NCBI GenBank assembly: GCA_016293645.1
Contig: JAEDDW010000044.1
Span: 1 to 14,650 of the forward strand
Direction: 5' to 3'
Length of the DNA stretch: 14,650 nucleotides
Origin: Treponema sp.
Lineage (GTDB): Bacteria > Spirochaetota > Spirochaetia > Treponematales > Treponemataceae
Below, one piece after another: positions 5,861 to 12,886 of this stretch (position 1 is its first letter; each line of letters opens with the position of its first letter). A program made the position numbers and the translations under genes. The notes under the pieces are model-generated. The model worked only from the letters and a program-made list of their open reading frames with translations. It had not been told where the DNA came from and did no database searches.

Positions 5861-7360
5861 ATGAAAAAAATTACACTTGCTTTGTTTATTCTTGCGATTG
5901 CTTCAGTTATATCTGTTGTAATTGCAAAAAAATATATATATAAGGAAGATGTTGCCAGCGTTTCTTCTTCCGTTGTTGTTCCAAAAACGAATGTTGAATC
6001 CCAGTCATCGGTGCAGGATGTTTCTCTTGAAAGCGATGATTCTGCACTGGTCTCTCTCATTCCGCTTCACAGCAATGAAACCCTTTTGAGCATCGTGAGC
6101 ATGGATTTTGATGGTGATGGTTATGATGATCAGGTAAATGCCGTGAAAACCATGGACAGTCCTTTCATTTCCCTTATAATCGGTCTGTATAATCCTAAAA
6201 CATCTGCCTACGAACGAAAGGCTGAGCTGTCTACTGAAATCAAACAGACCCAGACTTTTTCATATACCGGTATGGATCTCAATGGTGAACACAGGACATC
6301 CCTCGTCTATCAGGGTTTTGCGGAAAATGGTGATTCCATCATAAAGGCCTATTTCATTTCCAACTGGAACAATAATTTTTCATTGAGGAAAATCGTTGAT
6401 CTTAGGGGCGACGGAACTATTTTCATCCAGCAGGTTGACCGTTATGATGCCTATGAGAGATCCAAGGCAAATGGTGCCAGTTTTCCGATCTGGGTTTATA
6501 CATCCGACACGGAAAATGAAAAGAGCACCGACCAGCTTCAGATTCAATATGAATGGAGCCAGGAAGAGTATAAATATGTAAAGACAAAGACCATTCGTGT
6601 TGCAGGAAACCGTATTGCCGCAAAGGAACTTGCAAAAATCCAGGATGGTACAGTCGGAACTTTTGCCAATTTCCTTGAAGGCCTCTGGTACATGACTGAG
6701 AGCGACGGAACTGGAATCCGTTACTTGTTTTTCAATTATGGGACCAAGGAAATAATTTTCTTCAAGGATGACACGGAAGAAGTCTACAAGTGGGCTCACA
6801 GCAATATCCGCAGAAACGGAATGTATCTTTCTACCATCAATCAGGAAATTGAAAACCTTCAGCGTCGTGTAGACATTTCCCTCAAGTCAACGGAAGAAAT
6901 CCATGTCCGCATCCAGGACGATGTAAGAATGAGGATCAGTGAAAGTACAGTATGGGATGGGGATTATAAAAAGACCAACCAGAATCTCTATAAATCAAAA
7001 CTCCGGTCCAAAAACAAGAAAATGGATTTTGCCCGCAATCTTGAAAAGGTTGTTTCATGGAAAACTTCTGAAGGACTGGTCGTGAAATTCGTTGACGGGA
7101 AATATACAGTTTCCGGTGATACTGTTTCTGAAGAAGGTGTATATTCATGTTCAATTACGCGAACTGACAATATGATTCAGTTCAGACCAAAAAACGCAGA
7201 TAATTCATATTTCAATGGCTTGTATAAAATACTGGCGGAAGGTTCTTTTGAGGAAAATGTTCCTGTTACCTTCAGCCCGTATAAGGCTTATGCAGATGGC
7301 TTGATTCCTGTAGAGCAGAGGTCGATAGTTCTTTCTCCGGTTATGGAAAAGGAAGAGTAG
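5861..7360 (+). CDS. Membrane-anchored TP0751 (pallilysin)-related protein, no HEXXH motif
   Basis: Predicted envelope protein, 499 residues. Residues 4-23 form one hydrophobic segment after MKK with no lipobox cysteine: an uncleaved anchor or a signal peptide. Residues 81-91 (MDFDGDGYDDQ) form a DxDxDG calcium-loop-like motif of the FG-GAP/VCBS type, with a weaker echo at 138-142 (MDLNG). Residues 271-369 are strikingly like the end of T. pallidum TP0751: GLW near 274-276 followed by TE, LFF, EIIFF, an RR pair before VDISLKS, EEIHVRIQDDVRMRIS, then WDGDY at 365-369. TP0751 is a lipocalin-fold host-component binder reported as a metalloprotease through HEVIH; here that site reads TEEIH (His348 only), so the zinc motif is missing. 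A second beta-rich stretch (about 395-470) follows. Binding is a possible role, not shown. Comparison is from memory. Confidence 0.8.
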   Translation: MKKITLALFILAIASVISVVIAKKYIYKEDVASVSSSVVVPKTNVESQSSVQDVSLESDDSALVSLIPLHSNETLLSIVSMDFDGDGYDDQVNAVKTMDSPFISLIIGLYNPKTSAYERKAELSTEIKQTQTFSYTGMDLNGEHRTSLVYQGFAENGDSIIKAYFISNWNNNFSLRKIVDLRGDGTIFIQQVDRYDAYERSKANGASFPIWVYTSDTENEKSTDQLQIQYEWSQEEYKYVKTKTIRVAGNRIAAKELAKIQDGTVGTFANFLEGLWYMTESDGTGIRYLFFNYGTKEIIFFKDDTEEVYKWAHSNIRRNGMYLSTINQEIENLQRRVDISLKSTEEIHVRIQDDVRMRISESTVWDGDYKKTNQNLYKSKLRSKNKKMDFARNLEKVVSWKTSEGLVVKFVDGKYTVSGDTVSEEGVYSCSITRTDNMIQFRPKNADNSYFNGLYKILAEGSFEENVPVTFSPYKAYADGLIPVEQRSIVLSPVMEKEE

Positions 7361-7361
7361 A

Positions 7362-8054
7362 TTACCGAACAAGGTTCACATTGTCGATAAAAACAGTTCC
7401 ACCTTCATTGATTCCCTTGAACACAAAGGAAATGCATCTGATGTCATTTTCTTCAATGAGGGAAGGAATGTCATTCCCGTTTTCATCTTTCATGTCATGG
7501 GAAAGGTCAAAATACACATTCGTGTTTTCACCCGCTCCCAGAATCACTTCCTGTGTTGTTATGGCGTCATGATTGTTTCCTGTCTGCAGGCGAAGAAATA
7601 CGGTAAGTGATTTGCTTGTAGTATTGTTGATGTCAGCTGTTACAATGGCTGCTCCTGTCCAGTTGCTGATGGCAGGTGTGTCGCATGTAAACGTTGAGTA
7701 TGAAGTCTCTGGTGCCCTCCCAAAAGTAAACATTGCACTTTGCTCACCGTCTGATGCCCATAAATCAGACAGCTCACAGCTTATTGAATAATCGCTGGAT
7801 ATTTTTCTGCCTTCTGCATACCAATAGCAGTCCTCCTCAAAGCTCTCCAGAATCTCAATCTGCCCAGCCGGTATCGGATTGCATATGGGAGCAGTAAGTC
7901 CGTCTTTTTTTATGGATGGAAAATCATCTTTCTGCTTTTGGGTGGATTTAGTGTATGAGCCTGAATCTGTTCCCTGGTCCGCTCTGGAAATGGATGCGCA
8001 ACCTGCAAGCAGGATAAGAAAAGAAAACAGGCAGAATTGTAGGAATCTCTTCAT
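7362..8054 (-). CDS. Lipoprotein with a beta-sandwich, galactose-binding-like domain
   Basis: 230 residues. A signal peptide with lipobox LLAGC (Cys19) predicts export and lipid anchoring. After a polar linker rich in Ser, Lys and Asp (20-60), a single beta-rich domain runs from about 63 (IEILESFE) to the end (GTVFIDNVNLVR). The opening 'SFE...' strand, a mid-domain string of alternating strands and the closing 'VFIDNV' strand are typical of carbohydrate-binding or galactose-binding-like jelly rolls; spirochaetal FlaA-type sheath proteins end in a similar way. No catalytic motif is visible. Its start has no Shine-Dalgarno site. It lies downstream of the helicase gene on the same strand (77 bp) and ends 1 bp from the convergent TP0751-like gene. 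Lipoprotein call firm, ligand unknown. Confidence 0.75.
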   Translation of the reverse strand: MKRFLQFCLFSFLILLAGCASISRADQGTDSGSYTKSTQKQKDDFPSIKKDGLTAPICNPIPAGQIEILESFEEDCYWYAEGRKISSDYSISCELSDLWASDGEQSAMFTFGRAPETSYSTFTCDTPAISNWTGAAIVTADINNTTSKSLTVFLRLQTGNNHDAITTQEVILGAGENTNVYFDLSHDMKDENGNDIPSLIEENDIRCISFVFKGINEGGTVFIDNVNLVR

Positions 8055-8060
8055 ATTAAA

Positions 8061-8089
8061 AATCTAATCAAAACTGCCTGTTTTTTCAA
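8061..8089 (-). promoter_or_regulatory. Possible promoter of the 7362-8054 lipoprotein gene
   Basis: Minus strand: TTGAAA (8089-8084), 17-bp spacer, TAGATT (8066-8061), then six bases (TTTAAT) and the ATG at 8054. If real, the message would be leaderless or start at the ATG. Read-through from the helicase gene is also possible. Confidence 0.4.
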
Positions 8090-8131
8090 CAAAAGAACTG
8101 AAAATTTTTTCTGTTATTTTCATGTCCTTTT

Positions 8132-10720
8132 TTATTCATACATGCCATTCAAAAGTCTGTAAATAATGTTGATCTTTTCCTTTTCTGCTTCATCAAGATT
8201 TTTGCCTTCTGCATCATCGATGAGTTTTTCCAGGGAAGAAATGCTTTCATTTATGGCTGTCGCAAAACCACGTGACACCTTGAACCAGTATGTTCCACTT
8301 CCGTCTGTGAAAAGACAGATAAAACCATATTCTTTTGATGCACTTTTTGCTACTGTAACCCTCATTATGAATTCAACATTTTTTATGAGCGTTCTTATCG
8401 AATCACCTTCATGGATGTTCAGATTCATTTTCCTGGGCCAGAGTTTTTCCTCGATAGGATCCAGATTCAGGGTCTTTGCAGCCTTCATGATTATTTCCAT
8501 CTTTTCACCGTCAAGGAGCTTGAATCCGCCCTGCATAAGGATTGTTCCCCTCATGCCTGCAATCTGCGCCAGAAGGTTTTCGTTTTTTTCAAGAAGAATA
8601 GCCGGCTTGAATGATTTCCATGGCAGCTGAACGGTTTTTTTACCTTTGATTTTCTTGAAGTCAAAATCAGTTCCGCCCAGGGTAATTCTATTTTCATTGT
8701 CAGCTTCTTTCTTTGATTTCTTGTCTTTTTTATCTTTTCTGGATTCTTTTTCTTCGTGGAAAGTTGTACCTGAGTACTCCAGATTTCCTGTAAGACTTTT
8801 TCCTTTGCTGCCACGTGCCAGTGTAAGCTGATGTTCAAGGTCTGGATCAATCTGTGCCAGAAGTTTTTTTGTGAGTGGCGAAACACTCATGGCAAACATT
8901 CTGCTTGTGCGGACAATTTCTCCTGCAACGATGTAGAGCGGAAATGTCTTGAACATTGATGAACCCGGATGAATCGAAATATGGTCCTGTGTAAGGCTTC
9001 TGTAGTTTTCACGGCCTTCACGAACACAGACAAACTGAATCATTCCGCTTGCTATGCAGCAAAGATAGTTGTCCATACTTCCGCCGCCTGTAATAGGCAT
9101 CTGCAGTCTCTTTGATACGATTTCTTCGAGCTGTTCCTTGATGTTGACAATTTCTGCCATTACACGTTCATCAAGATAATTTCTTTTGCAGAACTTTTCC
9201 TTGTTGTTCTGTTCGGAGTATATGCGGAAAAGTTTTACGTAAGTAACAAAGTCACCCTGAATGTCACGGAATGCATGATGGGCAGCCCTTGCATCCATTT
9301 CTTCTCCAACAGGCAGAACGAAAGGAGACTGTGTGCTCAGAAAAGCTGCCGCGATGATGACTTCTTCAAGAATATCTGGATAACGCATGATGCTTTCAAC
9401 GATAATTCTTGATACGCGTGGTTCAAGAGGAAATTCAACCATCAGTTTTCCAGTAGGGGAAAGAGTTCCGTCTTTTTCAAGGGCATGGAGCATGTTCAGT
9501 GTATTTACGGCACCGATGATACCTTCACGGCCAGGTGGTGAAATGAAATCGAACTGTTCAAAATCAGTAATTCCGAGTTCAGCCATGCGGAGCACGACTT
9601 CACTGAGATCTGTTCTATAGATTTCTTCTGTCGTATATTCCTGACGCTTGTCAAAATCTTCGCGGCTGAAAAGTCTGTAGCAGGTTCCTTCGCATGTACG
9701 GCCTGCACGTCCTCTTCTCTGGTTGCAGCTTGCGCGGCTTACAGGTGTTTCGTTCAAACTAGAAGTGAATGTCTTTGGACTATAGAAGTTGAGTTTTGCA
9801 AGACCACTGTCGATTACTGTTGTGATTCCGTTGATTGTAACCGAGGTTTCAGCAATGTTTGTACTTAAAACAACTTTTTTCTTTCCGAAAGGAGCGTTGT
9901 CGAAAACCTTTTCCTGTTCCTCTTTAGGAAGACGTCCATAAAGCGGAACAATATGTATTTTGCTTTTGAAGCTGCTGCTGTAAAGACGTTCCATGCAGTC
10001 CTTGATTATTTTTTCACCTGGAAGAAAAACAAGAATGTCTCCTGTTTCCCTGTTGTCGAGAACCCGGTCAATGGTTTTTTCTATTTTTGAAAGAAGAGCC
10101 TCGGTTCCTTCTACAGAAGCTGTCGTAGTCTTCAGTGCAGGCGGATCATAGACCATAGCCACAGGAAATGTCTGGGTGTCGATTGAAACGATCGGACAAC
10201 CGCCGAAATAGTTGCTGAAACTTTCAGCATTCATCGTAGCACTGCTGACGATTACCTTGAAATCATGTCTGACAGCAAGCACGCGTTTTAAAAGTCCAAG
10301 AACAAAATCGATGTTGAGGCTGCGTTCATGGGCTTCATCAACCATTATTACTGAATACTTTGACATATACGGATCAAGTTTCATTTCCTGTAGAAGAATT
10401 CCGTCAGTCATGATCTTGATTTTTGTAGTCTGGTCAGTCTTGTCCTCAAAACGCATCTTGTAACCAACAAGGCCAGGATATTTTGTCTTCAGCTGTTTTG
10501 AAATGAATTCGCTGACACTTAATGCTGCGATGCGCCTAGGCTGGGTTACAGCAATAACGCCTGTAGAGGAATATCCTGCTTCGTGGAGAATGACCGGAAT
10601 CTGCGTAGTTTTTCCAGATCCTGTCGGACTTTGAACGACAATGACCTGGTTGTTCTTCAATGATTCAAGAATACGTTCCTTCTGGGCATATACTGGAAGG
10701 TCCTTGTAGTTTATTGCCAT
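8132..10720 (-). CDS. DEAH-box RNA helicase of the HrpA/HrpB (RHA) type
   Basis: ATP-dependent helicase, 862 residues. Motifs in order: GSGKTTQ (34-40, motif I), TQPRR (motif Ia), DEAH (128-131, motif II), SAT (160-162, motif III), STNIAETSVTI (motif V) and QRRGRAGR (334-341, motif VI). The HA2/winged-helix region follows, then an OB-like segment (about 560-640, with the GSSMF element). A Lys/Glu/Asp-rich linker at about 653-674 leads to a C-terminal part of roughly 185 residues that I do not recognise. Length is near E. coli HrpB (about 809) and well below HrpA (about 1300), while the sequence reads closer to HrpA-like proteins, so the symbol is left open. Likely role: RNA or RNP remodelling. 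Its ribosome site (AAGGGA) lies within the end of the capA-like gene, which overlaps it by 10 bp, so the two are probably translationally coupled. Confidence 0.92.
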   Translation of the reverse strand: MAINYKDLPVYAQKERILESLKNNQVIVVQSPTGSGKTTQIPVILHEAGYSSTGVIAVTQPRRIAALSVSEFISKQLKTKYPGLVGYKMRFEDKTDQTTKIKIMTDGILLQEMKLDPYMSKYSVIMVDEAHERSLNIDFVLGLLKRVLAVRHDFKVIVSSATMNAESFSNYFGGCPIVSIDTQTFPVAMVYDPPALKTTTASVEGTEALLSKIEKTIDRVLDNRETGDILVFLPGEKIIKDCMERLYSSSFKSKIHIVPLYGRLPKEEQEKVFDNAPFGKKKVVLSTNIAETSVTINGITTVIDSGLAKLNFYSPKTFTSSLNETPVSRASCNQRRGRAGRTCEGTCYRLFSREDFDKRQEYTTEEIYRTDLSEVVLRMAELGITDFEQFDFISPPGREGIIGAVNTLNMLHALEKDGTLSPTGKLMVEFPLEPRVSRIIVESIMRYPDILEEVIIAAAFLSTQSPFVLPVGEEMDARAAHHAFRDIQGDFVTYVKLFRIYSEQNNKEKFCKRNYLDERVMAEIVNIKEQLEEIVSKRLQMPITGGGSMDNYLCCIASGMIQFVCVREGRENYRSLTQDHISIHPGSSMFKTFPLYIVAGEIVRTSRMFAMSVSPLTKKLLAQIDPDLEHQLTLARGSKGKSLTGNLEYSGTTFHEEKESRKDKKDKKSKKEADNENRITLGGTDFDFKKIKGKKTVQLPWKSFKPAILLEKNENLLAQIAGMRGTILMQGGFKLLDGEKMEIIMKAAKTLNLDPIEEKLWPRKMNLNIHEGDSIRTLIKNVEFIMRVTVAKSASKEYGFICLFTDGSGTYWFKVSRGFATAINESISSLEKLIDDAEGKNLDEAEKEKINIIYRLLNGMYE

Positions 10721-11835
10721 GTACTTTTCCCTTTAACTGCTTCCATAATTTTTTTTCTGCCTGAAAGGTATGAGGCCCATCTATCATTGCCCTGGGCTTT
10801 CAGGTTTTCTATAAAACTGTCATCAAGTCTTTTGATGACAAAATTGTTCTGCTCATTTATAAATGTCGTAATGATCACAGGTTCGAGATTTTGAATTCTG
10901 ATGCCGTCTGCATCTTTTTTCAAATCAACCAGGAACAGAAAACTGTCTCCGGTGTTCTCCATGTTTTTGTCCGGGCGCCTGAAGTCCGGTTTCCTTCTCT
11001 GTGCGCTGATCGTATTTCCTACGGAATAGAATATGCATTTGTCGTTTCCGGAATTTCCAGACGTAATGACATTCCATTCCTTTGGTACATGGGGATGGTT
11101 GATCCACAATATATCGATGCCCGCATCAATAATGGAATAATAAAATTTTTTGCTCTTTTCCGCAATGCTGGAGACATATTCTTCCTCCGATGTGTGGAAG
11201 GAAAGAATCATGAGAGCGCTGGGATTTTCCCTTCGTTTTCTTGAAATTGTCTTGATGAATTCCTGTCGTCCTTTTTCATCCGGCGGAACATAATCAAACA
11301 TCTGAGTGCAGGTCTTGAAATTCAGGACTTCAGTAACTGAGGCAAAAAGAACCGTGAATCCATTTTTTTCAATCATCTTGAATTCTATGCCGTCTTTTTC
11401 GTTTTCCTTTATTCCGGCTGAAAAAATTCCGGCAGAAACTTTGCTGTCAAAAAAAAATTTTGTCGCAAGAATTCCTTCTCTGTGAAAGTCATTGGTATGG
11501 TTGTTCGCAAGACTGAAGACATTGAATCCGCTGTCCATTGCCTTCTGGACAAAATCTGAGTGGCATGAAAAGGTAGGGTAGCTGCTCTGGTTCCGGCTGT
11601 CGTCGACTGGAGACTCAAAATTTGCAAAAGCGAGATCTGCGTTTTTTACCAGAGATTCTATATCGGTAAAGGCATCTGAGAAATCTCTTTCTGTGATTTC
11701 CGTATGTGCCATTATGTCACCTGCAAAGAGAAGACGTATCTCTTCTTTTTGAGGTGATTGAATCTTTGAGGATGTGCATGAAAAAAAGAGAAGCTGTGAA
11801 ATAAACGACAGAAGTATTCCTATATTCCGGGTCAT
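10711..11835 (-). CDS. CapA-family (PGA_cap) metallophosphatase-like lipoprotein
   Basis: 374 residues. The N-terminus is hydrophobic and ends FFSC, a relaxed spirochaetal lipobox with Cys20, so it is probably anchored outside the inner membrane. The rest matches the CapA/PgsA calcineurin-like fold: LLFAGDIMAH (Asp40, His44), ANFESP (Asn72, Glu74), LANNHTND (Asn112, His113), a SFHTSEE segment in place of the usual HWG-E, then NHPHVPKEW and IFYSVGN. These are the expected metal ligands. The Bacillus relatives act in poly-gamma-glutamate synthesis, but no PGA ligase genes are nearby, so the substrate is open. It follows the araC-type gene by 36 bp and overlaps the helicase gene, suggesting one operon. 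No clear ribosome site. Confidence 0.85.
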   Translation of the reverse strand: MTRNIGILLSFISQLLFFSCTSSKIQSPQKEEIRLLFAGDIMAHTEITERDFSDAFTDIESLVKNADLAFANFESPVDDSRNQSSYPTFSCHSDFVQKAMDSGFNVFSLANNHTNDFHREGILATKFFFDSKVSAGIFSAGIKENEKDGIEFKMIEKNGFTVLFASVTEVLNFKTCTQMFDYVPPDEKGRQEFIKTISRKRRENPSALMILSFHTSEEEYVSSIAEKSKKFYYSIIDAGIDILWINHPHVPKEWNVITSGNSGNDKCIFYSVGNTISAQRRKPDFRRPDKNMENTGDSFLFLVDLKKDADGIRIQNLEPVIITTFINEQNNFVIKRLDDSFIENLKAQGNDRWASYLSGRKKIMEAVKGKSTWQ

Positions 11836-11871
11836 AAACTTTTTCTACGGAACATGATACTTCTTTTTTTG

Positions 11872-12663
11872 TTATCCCGCAATCTTCAATGCAGTGCTGT
11901 AATCGCTTGGTGTCATTCCAGTGTATGACTTGAACTCGTGGATGAAATGGCTCTGGTCATAGAATCTGTAATCGGCTGCGATTTTTGAGAATGAATCGAT
12001 GTTTCCGCTGCTGATCTCGTTGAGTACAAGCTGGAATTTTACGATGTTGCAGAACTGCTTTGCGCTCATGCCTGCATTCTGGTCGAAGAGGTGATTTATG
12101 TAACGTGATGAATATCCTGCAAGTTCTTCAAGCTGACTGATCTTGATGAGCCCGTTCTTTTCAATGATGATGTCAAGAAGCTGCTTGAATAGTTCCTTTG
12201 TCGATGAGCTGCTTTCAATTGTCTTAAGGAATTTTGATGCAGCATCCATTCTCTCGGCAAAAGTCTCCCTGTCTGTTACAAGTGCATAGATTGCCTTGAG
12301 GTTGTCTGTTTCAGCCGGAACTATTTTACCTGCGTTTGCTTTTATTTCATCTCCCTTGGAAAACGGGTTGTTTCCTGGTTCAAAACGGATCGCAAAATAT
12401 TCGGTGTTTGGTTTCATCTCCAGCGTGACTGCTTCAATCGTGTTGAAAACCATGTGTGCTTCAAAATAGTGGCCGCAGGCGATTACAAGGTTTGTGCATC
12501 CGTCTGGCAAAAAGGTTACGTTGTTTGAATTTGCACTGTTCCTGCTTGAAAAGCTGTAGAACCAGTATTTGCCTTCTGCTTCCACACAATCCTGATAGAA
12601 ATTTTCAGTCTTAAGTTCGAAAAAAGGCTGAACCGGATCAAGATAAGAAACGCTGTTTTTCAT
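11872..12663 (-). CDS. AraC-family transcriptional regulator
   Basis: 263 residues. The C-terminal part (about 165-260) carries two helix-turn-helix units: one at ISQLEELAGYSSRYINHLF, the other at FSKIAADYRFYDQSHFIHEFKSYTGMTPSDY, the usual AraC signature. The N-terminal part (about 15-120) has the YWFYSFSS...LPDGCTNLVIACG and FAIRFEPG pattern of the DUF6597-type sensor domain, with no known ligand. It lies at the head of a minus-strand group with the capA-like and helicase genes and is divergent from the ABC permease, so it could regulate either. A weak ribosome site (GGGGG, 12675-12671) lies 7 nt before the ATG. A strong terminator stands just upstream of the gene. Confidence 0.9.
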   Translation of the reverse strand: MKNSVSYLDPVQPFFELKTENFYQDCVEAEGKYWFYSFSSRNSANSNNVTFLPDGCTNLVIACGHYFEAHMVFNTIEAVTLEMKPNTEYFAIRFEPGNNPFSKGDEIKANAGKIVPAETDNLKAIYALVTDRETFAERMDAASKFLKTIESSSSTKELFKQLLDIIIEKNGLIKISQLEELAGYSSRYINHLFDQNAGMSAKQFCNIVKFQLVLNEISSGNIDSFSKIAADYRFYDQSHFIHEFKSYTGMTPSDYSTALKIAG

Positions 12664-12688
12664 TTTGTAACCCCCAAAATTTTAAAAC

Positions 12689-12729
12689 AAAAAAAAGCGC
12701 TGGAGACAGTTATTTCCTGTATCCAGCGC
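12689..12729 (-). terminator. Strong intrinsic terminator just upstream of the araC-type gene
   Basis: Minus strand: GCGCTGGA (12729-12722) pairs with TCCAGCGC (12704-12697); an inner stem ACAG/CTGT (12717-12720 with 12706-12709) sits beyond one mismatch; loop of seven bases; then eight consecutive U (12696-12689). On the plus strand no T-run follows, so the signal acts on leftward transcription, towards the araC-type gene. Confidence 0.8.
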
Positions 12730-12745
12730 CTTTGCTGTTGGCCTT

Positions 12746-12774
12746 ATTATCGCACAGCAGCGGATATGTGTCAA
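12746..12774 (-). promoter_or_regulatory. Near-consensus sigma70 promoter firing into the terminator
   Basis: Minus strand: TTGACA (12774-12769, perfect), 17-bp spacer, GATAAT (12751-12746, one mismatch). Transcription would start near 12739, only about 10 nt before the terminator hairpin. The product would be an RNA of about 50 nt, or read-through into the araC-type gene. Confidence 0.7.
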
Positions 12775-12841
12775 GCATCACCCAAATTTTAGTGTCGCTC
12801 TTGAGTTCAGGTTTAAGCCGTAAATCCCATGTGGTGATCCC

Positions 12842-12864
12842 TTTTTTCCTATACGGGGAAAAAA
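12842..12864. repeat. Inverted repeat upstream of the ABC permease promoter
   Basis: TTTTTTCC (12842-12849) and GGAAAAAA (12857-12864) are perfect inverted copies around TATACGG. It occupies the place where a -35 box would be expected for the permease gene, so it may bind a regulator; this is inference. Confidence 0.4.
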
Positions 12865-12869
12865 ATCTA

Positions 12870-12878
12870 TGGTATAAT
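12870..12878 (+). promoter_or_regulatory. Extended -10 promoter of the ABC permease gene
   Basis: TGGTATAAT (12870-12878) is a perfect extended -10 element. No good -35 box lies at the right distance. Only eight bases (GGGGCACT) separate it from the ATG at 12887, so the message would be leaderless or nearly so; the GGGG would be largely outside the transcript. Confidence 0.6.
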
Positions 12879-12886
12879 GGGGCACT

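Noticed and set aside
6401..6412. RGD tripeptide (residues 182-184) in the TP0751-like protein
   Set aside because: A three-residue match is common by chance, and here it is part of a DLRGDG turn that fits the repeat-like N-terminal region. No support for integrin binding.
8698..8765. Low-complexity stretch read as a possible frameshift or repeat expansion
   Set aside because: The helicase frame stays open on both sides and the translated stretch is a normal charged linker.
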